Assembly: GCA_963803245.1 (NCBI GenBank)
Contig: CAWDLI010000018.1
Span: forward strand, 124,001-188,000
From: JACVRW01 sp963803245
Lineage (GTDB): Bacteria; Actinomycetota; Thermoleophilia; Solirubrobacterales; Thermoleophilaceae
Direction: 5' to 3'
DNA length: 64,000 nucleotides
A program made the position numbers and the translations under genes. The notes under the pieces were generated by a model, which saw only the letters and a list, made by a program, of their open reading frames with translations, made no database searches and was not told the DNA's origin. The first letter of the stretch is position 1; each line of letters starts with the position of its first letter. Shown here one piece after another: positions 26,444 to 34,550 of the stretch.

Positions 26444-27726
26444 GCGGAGGGCGCCACCGGACCGAGCACGCGGTCGGTGTAGTCGTTCGCGAAGCGGCCC
26501 TCGGGGTCGAACCGGCGCCGCACCGACTGGAAGCGCTCCCAGTCCGGGTAGCGCGGAGCGAGCGTGTGGGCCGACTGGTAGTGGCGCTTGCCCCAGTGGG
26601 GGCGCCCGCCGTACTCGTCCATGATCGCCTCGACGGCGCGGAAGTAGGTCTCGAACTCCATCCCGCGGTACTGGTGGACCGCGATGTACGCGGTGGGGCG
26701 CTCGTGGGCCGTCGACAGATAGGCGTCGTCGGGCGCCACCACGCGCAGCTCGATCGGGAACCCCACCGGCAGCCGCCGACGCTCGATCAGGGCCAGCACG
26801 CGCTCGACCGCCTCGGCGGCACGCTCGCGCGGGATCGCGTACTCCATCTCCGTGAACCGCACGCGCCGCTCGTTCGCGTACACGCGATTGCTCGCGTCGA
26901 GATGCTCGACGCGGCTCATGAGTCGCGCGAGCAGCCGGTTGATCGCGGGGATCAGGGCCGGCCGCAGCCGGCCCGTGCGGAACGCGGCGCCGAGCAGGAC
27001 GTTCTCGACGACCAGGTCCTGGAAGGTCGACTGGAGCTGGGAGCGCGGCCGCGGCGGTCGGTCGGTGCGCTCCGAGGTGAGCGTCAGCGCGGTGCGCGTG
27101 TAGGGGAGCACGAAGGCCTCGAAGTGGTCGACGCCGTCCACGAGCTGGTCGAGGCGCGGCAGCACCTCGTCGAGCGAGCGCGGCTCGTCGATGCGGTGGA
27201 TGCGGAACGCGGGAACGCAGCGGATCGTCACGGCGGCGATCAACCCGAGGGCGCCGAGGCTGACCCGCGCGGCGCGCAGCTCGTCCTCCTCGCGCACGTC
27301 CACGACCTCGCCGGCGCCGTTCACGATCCGCATGCCCACCACCTGGGAGGACAGGTTCCGGAAACGCCCGCCCGTGCCGTGCGTGGCGGTGCTCACCGCC
27401 CCGGCGAGCGTCTGGCTGTCCACGTCGCCCTGGTTCTCGAGCGCGAGCCCGCGCGCGGCGAGCTCCTCGCCGAGGTCGTGCAGGGTGATGCCGGCCTCCA
27501 CGGTCACGTCAGCCCCGTCAACCGCCAGCACGCGCCGCATGCTGGCGAGGTCCACGAGCACGCCGTCCGTGCAGGCGATGTCGGTGAAGGAGTGGCCCGA
27601 GCCGACCGCCCGCAGCCTGCGCGCCCCGCGGACCACCCGCGCCAGCTCCTCCTCGTCGCGCGGCCGCTCGACGCGCTCGGGCGCGCAGCGCTGATCGCCC
27701 GCCCAGTTGGTCCAGGTCTCGGCCAC
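26440..27726 (-). CDS. D-arabinono-1,4-lactone oxidase family FAD enzyme
   Basis: 428 aa. VAO/PCMH flavoenzyme that oxidises sugar lactones or polyols. AVGSGHSFTDIACTDGVLVD includes the His that usually carries covalent FAD. NQGDVDSQTLAGAVSTATHG follows, and the C-terminal ALO domain ends with GGRPHWGKRHYQSAHTL (HWGKxH motif) and FDPEGRFANDYTDRVLG. Length is normal. Actinobacterial relatives include xylitol/alditol oxidases and L-gulonolactone oxidase, so the substrate is not assignable. ATG at 27726. No signal peptide. Confidence 0.88.
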   Translation of the reverse strand: MAETWTNWAGDQRCAPERVERPRDEEELARVVRGARRLRAVGSGHSFTDIACTDGVLVDLASMRRVLAVDGADVTVEAGITLHDLGEELAARGLALENQGDVDSQTLAGAVSTATHGTGGRFRNLSSQVVGMRIVNGAGEVVDVREEDELRAARVSLGALGLIAAVTIRCVPAFRIHRIDEPRSLDEVLPRLDQLVDGVDHFEAFVLPYTRTALTLTSERTDRPPRPRSQLQSTFQDLVVENVLLGAAFRTGRLRPALIPAINRLLARLMSRVEHLDASNRVYANERRVRFTEMEYAIPRERAAEAVERVLALIERRRLPVGFPIELRVVAPDDAYLSTAHERPTAYIAVHQYRGMEFETYFRAVEAIMDEYGGRPHWGKRHYQSAHTLAPRYPDWERFQSVRRRFDPEGRFANDYTDRVLGPVAPSA

Positions 27727-27834
27727 GGGGCAGTTATAGCCGGGTGGGTGTGCGGCGGCGGCTCTGCTCGTCCGTTCGGCGGCCTTGCACTGCCGGCGTT
27801 TACAGCGGCTGGGTAGGGAGGCTGGTGTGCCGGC

Positions 27835-28008
27835 GTCCCGTCACATTCGGGTGGTCGCCTGGGCGCCGGCGCTTACATCGGGTGTCGAGGTGAATGAGAG
27901 GCGGAACTATTCCGCCTTTCATGCATCTCGACGAGGGCGCATTCGGCGAGGACAGTCCCGTCACACTCGTGCGTCGGCCGTTCCCTCGCGTGTCCCGTCA
28001 CATTCGGG
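27835..28008. repeat. Three copies of GTCCCGTCACATTCGGG
   Basis: Copies at 27835-27851 and 27992-28008 are identical. The middle one at 27955-27971 reads GTCCCGTCACACTCGTG. A second pair, CCGGCG[T/C]TTACA[G/T]CGG, occurs near 27793 and 27868. The region 27727-28211 holds no credible gene; open frames there are short and lack family signal. A related core, AGTCCCGTCACCCGG, sits in the loop/right arm of the hairpin at 40640-40681. Confidence 0.6.
27896..27920. terminator. Hairpin with 11-bp stem in the 27.7-28.2 kb gap
   Basis: GAGAGGCGGAA / CTA / TTCCGCCTTTC forms an 11-bp stem (one G-U pair) with a 3-base loop. It lies between the repeat copies. It could end transcription from either side, but no plus-strand gene precedes it; a structured RNA element is also possible. 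Confidence 0.4.
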
Positions 28009-28056
28009 CCGTGGCCGGTGCGCCTGCCCGCACCCTCGAGATCGAGACGAACAAAA

Positions 28057-28073
28057 GGGGCCATCAGGGCCCC
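28057..28073. terminator. Hairpin GGGGCC-ATCAG-GGCCCC
   Basis: A six-bp GC stem with a five-base loop, preceded by AAAA on the plus strand (TTTT on the minus-strand transcript side). Read on the minus strand the T-run follows the stem, as in an intrinsic terminator. It lies 140 bases downstream of trxB. Confidence 0.5.
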
Positions 28074-28173
28074 CTAAGCGCCGTCACGTCCCCCCGCCCA
28101 TGCGGCCGTGCGACGGGAGAACACCCCCGCGTGACTGCGGTCGCACTCCTACCCAGCCGCAGTGACGCCCCGG

Positions 28174-28197
28174 GTCCGCCGCCCCGCCGGGGCGGAC
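28174..28197 (-). terminator. GC-rich hairpin just downstream of trxB
   Basis: CGCCCC-GCC-GGGGCG forms a perfect inner stem and GTC/GAC extends it across a 3-base bulge. It starts 15 bases after the trxB stop. There is no strong T-run, which is common for terminators in GC-rich actinobacteria. Confidence 0.5.
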
Positions 28198-28211
28198 GAC
28201 GAGCGGCCGGA

Positions 28212-29237
28212 CTAGCCCGACGCGGCGCTCTCGGCCGCGGCCTCGACCTTGGCGGGGTCCGGGACCCAGTGGGCCTCGGCGTCGATCGGCGTGTCGCGGA
28301 GGTAGGCCTCGGCGTCCAGGGCGGAGATGCAGCCCGTGCCCGCCGCCGTGATGGCCTGGCGGTACACGTGGTCGGTGAGGTCGCCCGCGGCGAACACACC
28401 TGGGATGCGGGTGCGGGTCGAGCGCCCCTCGACCTGGAGGTAGCCGTTCTCGTCCGCGTCGAGCTGGCCTTCCACGAGCTGGGAGTTCGGGCGGTGCCCG
28501 ATGCCCACGAACGCGCCGGTGACCTCGATCTCGCGCTCGGAGCCGTCGTCCACGTTCTTCAGGACGGCCTTGGCCAGCGAGCCATTGTCGCCGGGCTCGA
28601 AGCGCTCCACCTCGTAGGGCGTGAGGAACTCGATGTTGTCGGTGGCCCGCGCGCGGTCGGCCATGATCGCCGACGCGCGGAGCTCGTTGCGCCTGTGGAC
28701 GATGGTGACCTTGCCCGCGAACTTGGCCAGGAAGGTGGCCTCCTCCATCGCGGTGTCCCCGCCGCCGACGACCATCGTGCTGTGGTCGCGGAAGAAGGCG
28801 GCGTCACAGGTGGCGCAGTAGGAGACGCCGCGAGCGGCCAGCTCGTCCTCGCCGGGCACGCCCAGCTTCCTCGGCTCGGCGCCCATCGCGAGGATCACCG
28901 CGCGGGTGCGGATCTCCTGGTCGCCGATGTAGACGCGGTGGATTCCGCCCTCCTCCTCGGCGAACTCGATCCGCGTGACGTCGTCGGTGATGAACCGCGT
29001 GCCGAAGCGCTCCGCCTGGTCGCGGAAGTGCTGCATCAGCTCCGGTCCCGTGATGCCCTCCGGGAAGCCCGGGTAGTTCTCCACGTCGGTCGTCTGCTGG
29101 AGCAGCCCGCCCCACGCGAATCCCTCGACCTGGAGCGGCTCCAGATCGGCGCGCGAGGTGTAGAGGGCGGCCGTATAGCCGGCCGGCCCGCTGCCCACGA
29201 TCACAACGTTCTCTGTGTCCTTGATCTCGATGCTCAT
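28212..29237 (-). CDS. trxB: Thioredoxin reductase
   Basis: About 341 aa from ATG 29237 (29246 is an alternative; GAGG sits better before 29237). Reduces thioredoxin with NADPH. NVVIVGSGPAGYTAALYTSR is the FAD site, GVSYCATCDAAFFRD holds the redox-active C-x2-C, TMVVGGGDTAMEEATFLAKF binds NADPH, and GVFAAGDLTDHVYRQAITAA is the second FAD motif. A C-terminal tail of about 20 residues (DPAKVEAAAESAASG) extends past the usual end. No thioredoxin gene is adjacent. Confidence 0.95.
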   Translation of the reverse strand: MSIEIKDTENVVIVGSGPAGYTAALYTSRADLEPLQVEGFAWGGLLQQTTDVENYPGFPEGITGPELMQHFRDQAERFGTRFITDDVTRIEFAEEEGGIHRVYIGDQEIRTRAVILAMGAEPRKLGVPGEDELAARGVSYCATCDAAFFRDHSTMVVGGGDTAMEEATFLAKFAGKVTIVHRRNELRASAIMADRARATDNIEFLTPYEVERFEPGDNGSLAKAVLKNVDDGSEREIEVTGAFVGIGHRPNSQLVEGQLDADENGYLQVEGRSTRTRIPGVFAAGDLTDHVYRQAITAAGTGCISALDAEAYLRDTPIDAEAHWVPDPAKVEAAAESAASG

Positions 29238-29265
29238 TCGCCTCATCCCCGCCCGCGGTTGCGCT

Positions 29266-30468
29266 TCACGCGCTTACTTTACTTTCTGAAGTATAGACCC
29301 CAAGGTCCTTTTCGACCTCGTTCTCCTGTTCCCAGCGCGAGACGGTCTTACGCAGCTGGAAGAACGCCACCACCCCGGGCGGGATCGGAAGCCAGAAGGC
29401 GATCACCCGGTAGGTGAGCACGGCCGGGAAGACCACCGAGCTGGGCACCCCGAACAGCACGAACGCACCGATCATCCCGGCGTCCACCGAGCCGACCCCG
29501 CCGGCCGGCGAGGGGATCAGGTTGGCCGCCATGCCCACGAAGAAGCCCTGGACGAGGACCGCGAAGGCGATGTTCCCGCCGAAGGCCTCGAAGCTCGCCC
29601 AGAGCACGCCGATGTTCGCCGCCCAGAAGCCCACGGCCCCGATACCGCCAGGGCGCCTCCGCTGGGGTGCCGGGCGAACGCGATCGCAGTGCGGACGCCC
29701 GTGGCGATCGTGGCCGGCCCCTTGGCCAGGCGGAGGAGGTAGCGCTGGCGGCGGTAACCACCCGCGAAGGAGGCGATGCGCCGCTCGAAGTCCTGGGGAA
29801 TGAGCGCCATCAGCGCGAACACGGCCATCACTCCCGCGGCCACCACCGCCGGCACCACGGTGCCGCCGAACGGGGCGTCGCCGGGGAACACGCCGGTCCG
29901 CAGCAGGATCCCGAAGATCACGAGCGCCGCGGTGTAGACGCCGTACATCAGCGCGAGGAAGGCGACCATCCGGCAGGCCGCGCGGCGAGTGGGGAGCCCG
30001 GCCTTTTTGAGCGCCCAGTAGGTGAGCACGATCCCGCCGGCGCCGGCGGCCGAGAAGATGCGCGTGGCGGCCAGGCCGGCCATCGTGATCTGGTACGACA
30101 CGCGCCAGTCGAGCCGGCGCCTGACGGTCTCGAGGTCCACTCCGCCGAGCACGCCGCGGAAGAGCGCCACGTAGGCGGCGAACGCAAGCGCGTTGAACCC
30201 CACAGCGATCACGACCCAGTACCAGGTGGCCTCGTCGAAGCGCGCCATCGCGTCGTCGATCCCGACCACCTTGGGGAACAGCAGGTAGATCGCCGACCAG
30301 CAGCACCACCAGCAGCACCCCGCTGAACAGCCTGCGCCGGTCGTGAAGCAGCGCCTGGAACGCCCCGACCTCGGAGTCGCCGGAGTCTCCGTCGTTCTCG
30401 GGAGCGTCGGGCGCCAGGCGAAGGTCCGGATCCTGCCCGCTGCGGACGCTGCGCTCGCGGGTGCGCAT
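29266..30468 (-). CDS. Flippase-like (LPG synthase TM/UPF0104) membrane protein, two frameshifts
   Basis: About 400 aa from ATG 30468. The pieces share the YbhN/AglD pattern: MRTRERSVRSGQ leader, first helix SGVLLVVLLV, then (other frame) YWVVIAVGFNALAFAAYVAL, GLAATRIFSAAGAGGIVLTY and YGVYTAALVIFGILLR, then (first frame again) FFVGMAANLIPSPAGGVGSV, DAGMIGAFVLFGVP and AFWLPIPPGVVAFFQLRK. The final PSPGGxGxxE-like loop is diagnostic of the family. Indels near 30290-30305 (+1) and 29645-29655 (-1) cancel out. Members move or modify lipids across the membrane. The start overlaps the PAP2 stop. Confidence 0.78.
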   Translation of the reverse strand: MRTRERSVRSGQDPDLRLAPDAPENDGDSGDSEVGAFQALLHDRRRLFSGVLLVVLLVGDLPAVPQGGRDRRRDGALRRGHLVLGRDRCGVQRACVRRLRGALPRRARRSGPRDRQAPARLARVVPDHDGRPGRHAHLLGRRRRRDRAHLLGAQKGRAPHSPRGLPDGRLPRADVRRLHRGARDLRDPAADRRVPRRRPVRRHRGAGGGGRGSDGRVRADGAHSPGLRAAHRLLRGWLPPPALPPPPGQGAGHDRHGRPHCDRVRPAPQRRRPGGIGAVGFWAANIGVLWASFEAFGGNIAFAVLVQGFFVGMAANLIPSPAGGVGSVDAGMIGAFVLFGVPSSVVFPAVLTYRVIAFWLPIPPGVVAFFQLRKTVSRWEQENEVEKDLGVYTSESKVSA

Positions 30469-31448
30469 CAGGCCGCCCGCGGCTCGAGTCGCTGGATGAA
30501 CACGCCGACCGTTCGCGCCAGCGGACCCAGCTTGGGGGCGACCCGCCACAGAGCCTCCGACAACGCCAGGCCCGCGAGCAGGTCAACCACGTAGTGCTCG
30601 CCCAGGTAGACGAGGCCGAATCCGAGCGTCAGTGCGTAGGTCCAGCCCACCGCGCCGTGCCCGGGTCCGATCTGGCTGAGCAGGCGCGCTGCCATCGCGG
30701 ACGTACCGAAGTGGAGTGAGGGCATCGCGGCAAATGGGTTCCCTTGAAGGGAATGGTATAGCGGCTCCCAGAGACGCCCCCAGAAGCGCTCGCCGGCCTC
30801 GGCCATGATCCGGCGAACCGGCGGCAGCTTGCCCTGGGCGGCCGCGTACCACGGCGGAGCGGTGGGCAGCACCCAGTAGACGATGCAGCCGACGTCGAAG
30901 CACGCGGCCATCAGGACGGCGGAGCGCTCGAAGTAGCGCCGGTGGCGGAGCAGGATGTACGCGCAGGTTCCGTGCGGGATGAGGAACCAGCTCCAGTGGA
31001 CCGCCGAGAGCCCGTATTCGAGCGGCCCCACGTGGCCCTCCCTCGAGAGCGCTCGCTGCAGCCGGATCGTGGGCGCGGTGCCGAGTCCGAGCGCGCGGTC
31101 GATCGCGATCGGGTAGTCGACCCTTACGCGCTTGAGGAAGGCCTCCGGGTCGTCGTCGGGCATGTCGAAGTGGGCGAAGTAGGCCCACATCTGCAAGGCG
31201 TAGATCCCCGCGTCGCGCAGCGGGGTGCGGTGGGCTGCGAGAGCGAGCGCGGCGGGCGCCGGCCAAGAGAGCGCCGACACCACGGGCGGGCGCAGCCGAA
31301 GCCGGTGGCGCACCAATGGTGTGGCGATGCCGACCGCCACCGCGCCCCACGCAAGCGTGCGGAGGGCGCGAGTACTACGCAAAGCGTGGCCAGCATAGCC
31401 CCGTGCAGGGATAGGAAGACCGTCCGGCGGCCGGCGAATGGAGCGCAA
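30468..31448 (-). CDS. PAP2-superfamily membrane phosphatase
   Basis: 326 aa. Six or so helices with the PAP2 signatures: GNPFAAMPSLHFGTS (SxxH, domain 2) and YLGEHYVVDLLAGLAL (HxxxD, domain 3). The arrangement resembles Aur1/inositol-phosphoceramide synthase-like members, which act on lipid phosphates or transfer phospho-head groups. It lies directly upstream of and overlaps the flippase-like gene (ATGA), so a joint role in lipid or polyprenyl-phosphate turnover is plausible. ATG at 31448 shares its first bases with the divergent ATG of the secreted protein gene. Confidence 0.85.
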   Translation of the reverse strand: MRSIRRPPDGLPIPARGYAGHALRSTRALRTLAWGAVAVGIATPLVRHRLRLRPPVVSALSWPAPAALALAAHRTPLRDAGIYALQMWAYFAHFDMPDDDPEAFLKRVRVDYPIAIDRALGLGTAPTIRLQRALSREGHVGPLEYGLSAVHWSWFLIPHGTCAYILLRHRRYFERSAVLMAACFDVGCIVYWVLPTAPPWYAAAQGKLPPVRRIMAEAGERFWGRLWEPLYHSLQGNPFAAMPSLHFGTSAMAARLLSQIGPGHGAVGWTYALTLGFGLVYLGEHYVVDLLAGLALSEALWRVAPKLGPLARTVGVFIQRLEPRAA

Positions 31449-31929
31449 TGAAGACCCCGCGCCTGCTTCTCACCGCTACCGCAGCCCTGCTCGTGCTCGG
31501 CATCGTGGCCTCCGCCTGGGCCGCCCCGGCAGCCCGATGGCGGCGCCGGGTCGGGCGGAGCCAGGTCCTCCCGTGCTCCCGGTGCTCCCCAGCAGCGGCG
31601 GCGGCAGCGAGCCCGCGCCCGACGCCTCCGCTCAGCCGGGCGGTACCGCGGGCGAGCCGGCCCAGACCGTGCCCGGGATGCCGCCGCTCACGGGCGGGCT
31701 GCCGGCCGCGGCGCCGCAGGGCACCGCCACCCTCCCCGACACCGAGCTGGTCATGCCGCCGCAGGACGAGGACCCCGAGAGCCTGGAGCTTCTCGAGCCG
31801 GTCGGCGACGCGAGCGGAGGGGCCTTCAGCTTCCTCGCCACCACAGGCGCCGAGCTCGTCTCGCTGATCACCGAAGGCGTGACGGCGCTGACCGGCGGGC
31901 TGTCGGCGTTCAGCGACTCCTCTCCATGA
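31448..31929 (+). CDS. Secreted Pro/Gly-rich hypothetical protein, one frameshift
   Basis: About 160 aa. MKTPRLLLTATAALLVLGIV plus ASAWAAPA is a good signal peptide. The mature part, in another frame after about 31530 (one base missing), is low-complexity: PGPPVLPVLPSSGGGSEPAP, AAAPQGTATLPDTELVMPPQ, ending SLITEGVTALTGGLSAFSD. No known domain. The composition fits an extracytoplasmic linker or cell-wall-associated protein. The 3' end overlaps the convergent metallo-hydrolase gene by 20 bases. Because the frame change falls in a low-complexity region, the reconstruction is less certain than for other genes. Confidence 0.5.
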
Positions 31930-32587
31930 TCCGCACCTCCACGGGCGCCCGCTCCGAGAAGATCCGGGCGTCCTCCTCGGTTCCGATGTGCTCGCCCCAG
32001 TGCATCGGCACGGCCACCCGCGGCTGGATCCGGCGCGCGGCCTCCGCCGCCTCGTCCGCCGTCATCACGTAGATCCCGCTCACCGGCAGCAGGGCCACGT
32101 CCACCCCGGTCACGCTGTCCATCTCCGGGATCACGTCGGTGTCGCCCGAGTGGTAGACGCGCTCGCCGCGGACATTCAGGTCGTAGCCCACCAGGCCGGC
32201 CTCGCGCGGGTGGAACACCTTCCCCTGGGGATCTCGCTTCGAGGTGTTGTAGGCGGCCACCGCCGCCACCTCGAGACCGCGCACGATCTCGTCGCCGAGC
32301 ACCTCGCCCGGCGCGATCGAGTGCACCCGCCCGCTGACCCGCTCGGCCACCGCGGCGGGACCCACCAGCCAGGTGTGCTCACCCGAGAGCCGCTCCACGT
32401 CCTGCGGCGAGAAGTGGTCGTAGTGCCCGTGGGTGACGAGGATCAGGTCGGCGATCGGCGCGTCGTCGGGCACGCGGTACGGATCGATGTAGACGATCGA
32501 CCGTCCGATCCGGATCCGGAAGCCGGAGTGCCCCAGCCACTCCAGGGAGTCGAACAGCATCCAGCGCAGGATAGGCTCGCGCGCCAT
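31910..32587 (-). CDS. MBL-fold metal-dependent hydrolase (UPF0173-like)
   Basis: 225 aa. Metallo-beta-lactamase fold with LILVTHGHYDHFSPQDVERL (HxHxDH metal site), VYHSGDTDVIPEM and VAVPMHWGEH supplying the further ligands. Small cytoplasmic hydrolases of this type (UlaG-like/UPF0173) act on phosphodiesters or lactones; the substrate is unknown. Its ATG (complement of 32585-32587) overlaps the ATG of the enoyl-CoA hydratase gene on the other strand. Other in-frame starts lie further in (for example M10). Confidence 0.85.
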   Translation of the reverse strand: MAREPILRWMLFDSLEWLGHSGFRIRIGRSIVYIDPYRVPDDAPIADLILVTHGHYDHFSPQDVERLSGEHTWLVGPAAVAERVSGRVHSIAPGEVLGDEIVRGLEVAAVAAYNTSKRDPQGKVFHPREAGLVGYDLNVRGERVYHSGDTDVIPEMDSVTGVDVALLPVSGIYVMTADEAAEAARRIQPRVAVPMHWGEHIGTEEDARIFSERAPVEVRIMERSR

Positions 32588-33377
32588 GAGCTACGAGAAC
32601 GTCATTTGGGAGCAGGACGGCGGGGTGGGCCGGCTGACGCTCAACCGCCCGGATTCGCTCAACGCCTGGACCGCCGACTTCGGCCGGGACCTCAAGCAGG
32701 TGGTCGAGCGTGACGCCGCCGATCCGTCGGTGCGCGCGGTGCTGATCACCGGAGCCGGGCGCGGATTCTCATCCGGCGCGGACCTCAAGGAGGGCTTCGA
32801 CCCCGCCGAGGACGGCATGCCGGACGTGCGCAAGGAGCTCGACGAGCTCTACCACCCGATCATCGCCGGCGTGCGGCGGCTCGAGAAGCCCGTGGTGGCC
32901 GCCGTGAACGGCCCCGCTGTGGGGATCGGCGCCTCGCTGGCGTTCGCCTGCGATCTCGTGCTGGCGGCGGAGTCCGCGTTCTTCGGGCTCGCGTTCGTGA
33001 ACATCGGCCTGATGCCCGACGGCGGCTCGACCCTGTTCGTGCCGTCAGCCGTCGGCAAGGCGCGCGCCCTGCAGATGGCGCTGCTCGGCGAGCGCGTGGA
33101 GGCAGCCCGCGCGCTCGAGTGGGGCCTCGTCAACTTCGTCCACCCAGACGACCGGCTGGCGCCGGAGGCGAACGAGCTGGTGGAGCGCCTGGCCAAGGGC
33201 CCGACCCGGTCGTACGCGGCGTCCAAGCAGGCCCTCAACCGGATGCTCTACCCGGACCTCGACGGCCAGCTGGACCTCGAGGCCGAGCTCCAGCACGCCC
33301 TCGCGCGCACGCGCGACTTCCAGGAGGGCGTGACCGCGTTCGTGCAGAAGCGCGATCCGGAGTTCCAGGGCGCGTGA
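32586..33377 (+). CDS. Enoyl-CoA hydratase/isomerase
   Basis: 263 aa. Crotonase superfamily. TLNRPDSLNAWTADFGRDLK, VLITGAGRGFSSGADLKEGF (oxyanion-hole region), VNGPAVGIGASLAFACDLVL and VNIGLMPDGGSTLFVPSAVG are all in place. The second catalytic Glu of classic hydratases corresponds to Asp in MPDGGS, as in many PaaG/isomerase-like members, so 1,2-epoxyphenylacetyl-CoA isomerase or another crotonase activity is possible. The stop overlaps the next small gene (GTGA). The start overlaps that of the opposite gene. Confidence 0.88.
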   Translation: MSYENVIWEQDGGVGRLTLNRPDSLNAWTADFGRDLKQVVERDAADPSVRAVLITGAGRGFSSGADLKEGFDPAEDGMPDVRKELDELYHPIIAGVRRLEKPVVAAVNGPAVGIGASLAFACDLVLAAESAFFGLAFVNIGLMPDGGSTLFVPSAVGKARALQMALLGERVEAARALEWGLVNFVHPDDRLAPEANELVERLAKGPTRSYAASKQALNRMLYPDLDGQLDLEAELQHALARTRDFQEGVTAFVQKRDPEFQGA

Positions 33378-33601
33378 GACGCGGGGCGTCCGCCACCGGA
33401 GCCCGCGCGATCGGGGCCGTGGCTGCCGGCGCCGGGGCCATCGGGGCGCTCGCTCTGGGGCGGCTGGCGGTCAAACGCGCGGTGATCGGGCACCTGCGGA
33501 TCGAGGAGCTCGAGGTCGGCCGGCTCCGCGTCGGGGAGCTCCAGGTGGAGGGCGACCGCCCGGCGCAGCCGCGCGAGGACCCGCTCGGCCCTCCTGACTA
33601 G
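33374..33601 (+). CDS. Small repeat protein (LxVxxL-type strands)
   Basis: 75 aa from GTG 33374, overlapping the hydratase stop. The N-terminal half is Gly/Ala-rich and membrane-compatible (RAIGAVAAGAGAIGALALGR). The second half has short repeats of about five residues: IGHLRIEELEVGRLRVGELQ, the spacing expected of a beta-solenoid edge. A charged Pro-rich tail follows. I do not recognise a named family. Start-stop coupling and codon bias support a real gene. Confidence 0.6.
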   Translation: MRRGASATGARAIGAVAAGAGAIGALALGRLAVKRAVIGHLRIEELEVGRLRVGELQVEGDRPAQPREDPLGPPD

Positions 33602-33662
33602 CGGCCTGGCGCCCACATCGGGTCAACCGCCACGAAGTGGAGCGCTCGTCCGGACCAGGGAT

Positions 33663-34550
33663 ATGATGCGCCGCGCCTTGCCCCGGCGCCGTACACGTCT
33701 CGTGCTGCTCGCCGCCCTCGCGGCGACCCTGCTCGCACTTCTGGTAGCCGCTCCCGGCGCGCTGGCCGACGCCTTCACCCCTGAATCGGGTGGATCGCCG
33801 CAGGCCGACGACATCGACACGCTCTACAAGATCACGCTCTACGTGGCGATCGTGATCTTCCTGATCGTCGAGGGCACGCTGATCTGGTCGCTCGTGCGCC
33901 ACCGCGCGCGCCGCGGCGGCCCCGAGGCCATCCAGATCCGCGGAAACACGCCGCTCGAGCTCGGCTGGACGCTGGGCGCGGCGCTGATCCTGGTGGTGCT
34001 CACCGTGATCACGTTCGTGTACCTGGACGACATCAAGAACCCGCCGCCGTCGGGTCCGGACGGGCTCGCCTCCCAGTCGCTATTCGCCTCGATCGACCAA
34101 CCCAGGCCGCCGGCGGACGGCGGGCCGACACTCAACATCGAGGTCGACGGCCGCCAGTACCTCTGGCGCTACGACTACCCGGGCAGGGAGCAGCTCTACA
34201 GCTACTACGAGATGGTGGTGCCCACCGACACCACCGTGACGCTCGACGTCAGGGCTGCCGACGTGATCCACTCCTGGTGGATCCCGAAGCTCGGCGGCAA
34301 GGTCGACGGCGTGCCGGGCCACGTGAACAAGACCTGGTTCAAGGTCCCGCGTGGCAGGGAGGGCGTGTACCGGGGCCAGTGCGCAGAGCTCTGCGGCGCC
34401 AACCACGCCGACATGCGGGCGGAGGTCCGGGCGGTCACTCCTGACGAGTTCGTGAGCTGGGCGCAGCAGCAGCGCGCCGACATCGAGGCCGCCGGCGAGG
34501 ACCTCGCCGAGCAGCGCGAGCGCCGCGACCAGGAAGGAGAGACGGAGTAG
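33663..34550 (+). CDS. coxB: Cytochrome c oxidase subunit II
   Basis: 295 aa. Carries the CuA centre that accepts electrons from cytochrome c. Signal peptide (LVLLAALAATLLALLVAAPG), two helices (YKITLYVAIVIFLIVEGTLI and LGWTLGAALILVVLTVITFV), then the cupredoxin domain with WRYDYPG and the CuA motif YRGQCAELCGANHADM (C-x3-C-x3-H-x2-M). ADVIHSWWIPKLGGK supplies the other His. The charged C-terminal tail has no fused cytochrome c. The stop overlaps the ctaD start. A second subunit II is at 61236. Confidence 0.95.
   Translation: MMRRALPRRRTRLVLLAALAATLLALLVAAPGALADAFTPESGGSPQADDIDTLYKITLYVAIVIFLIVEGTLIWSLVRHRARRGGPEAIQIRGNTPLELGWTLGAALILVVLTVITFVYLDDIKNPPPSGPDGLASQSLFASIDQPRPPADGGPTLNIEVDGRQYLWRYDYPGREQLYSYYEMVVPTDTTVTLDVRAADVIHSWWIPKLGGKVDGVPGHVNKTWFKVPRGREGVYRGQCAELCGANHADMRAEVRAVTPDEFVSWAQQQRADIEAAGEDLAEQRERRDQEGETE

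Noticed and set aside
27835..28008. CRISPR array
   Set aside because: Only three unequal copies of a 17-mer, spaced 120 and 37 bases apart, and no cas genes.
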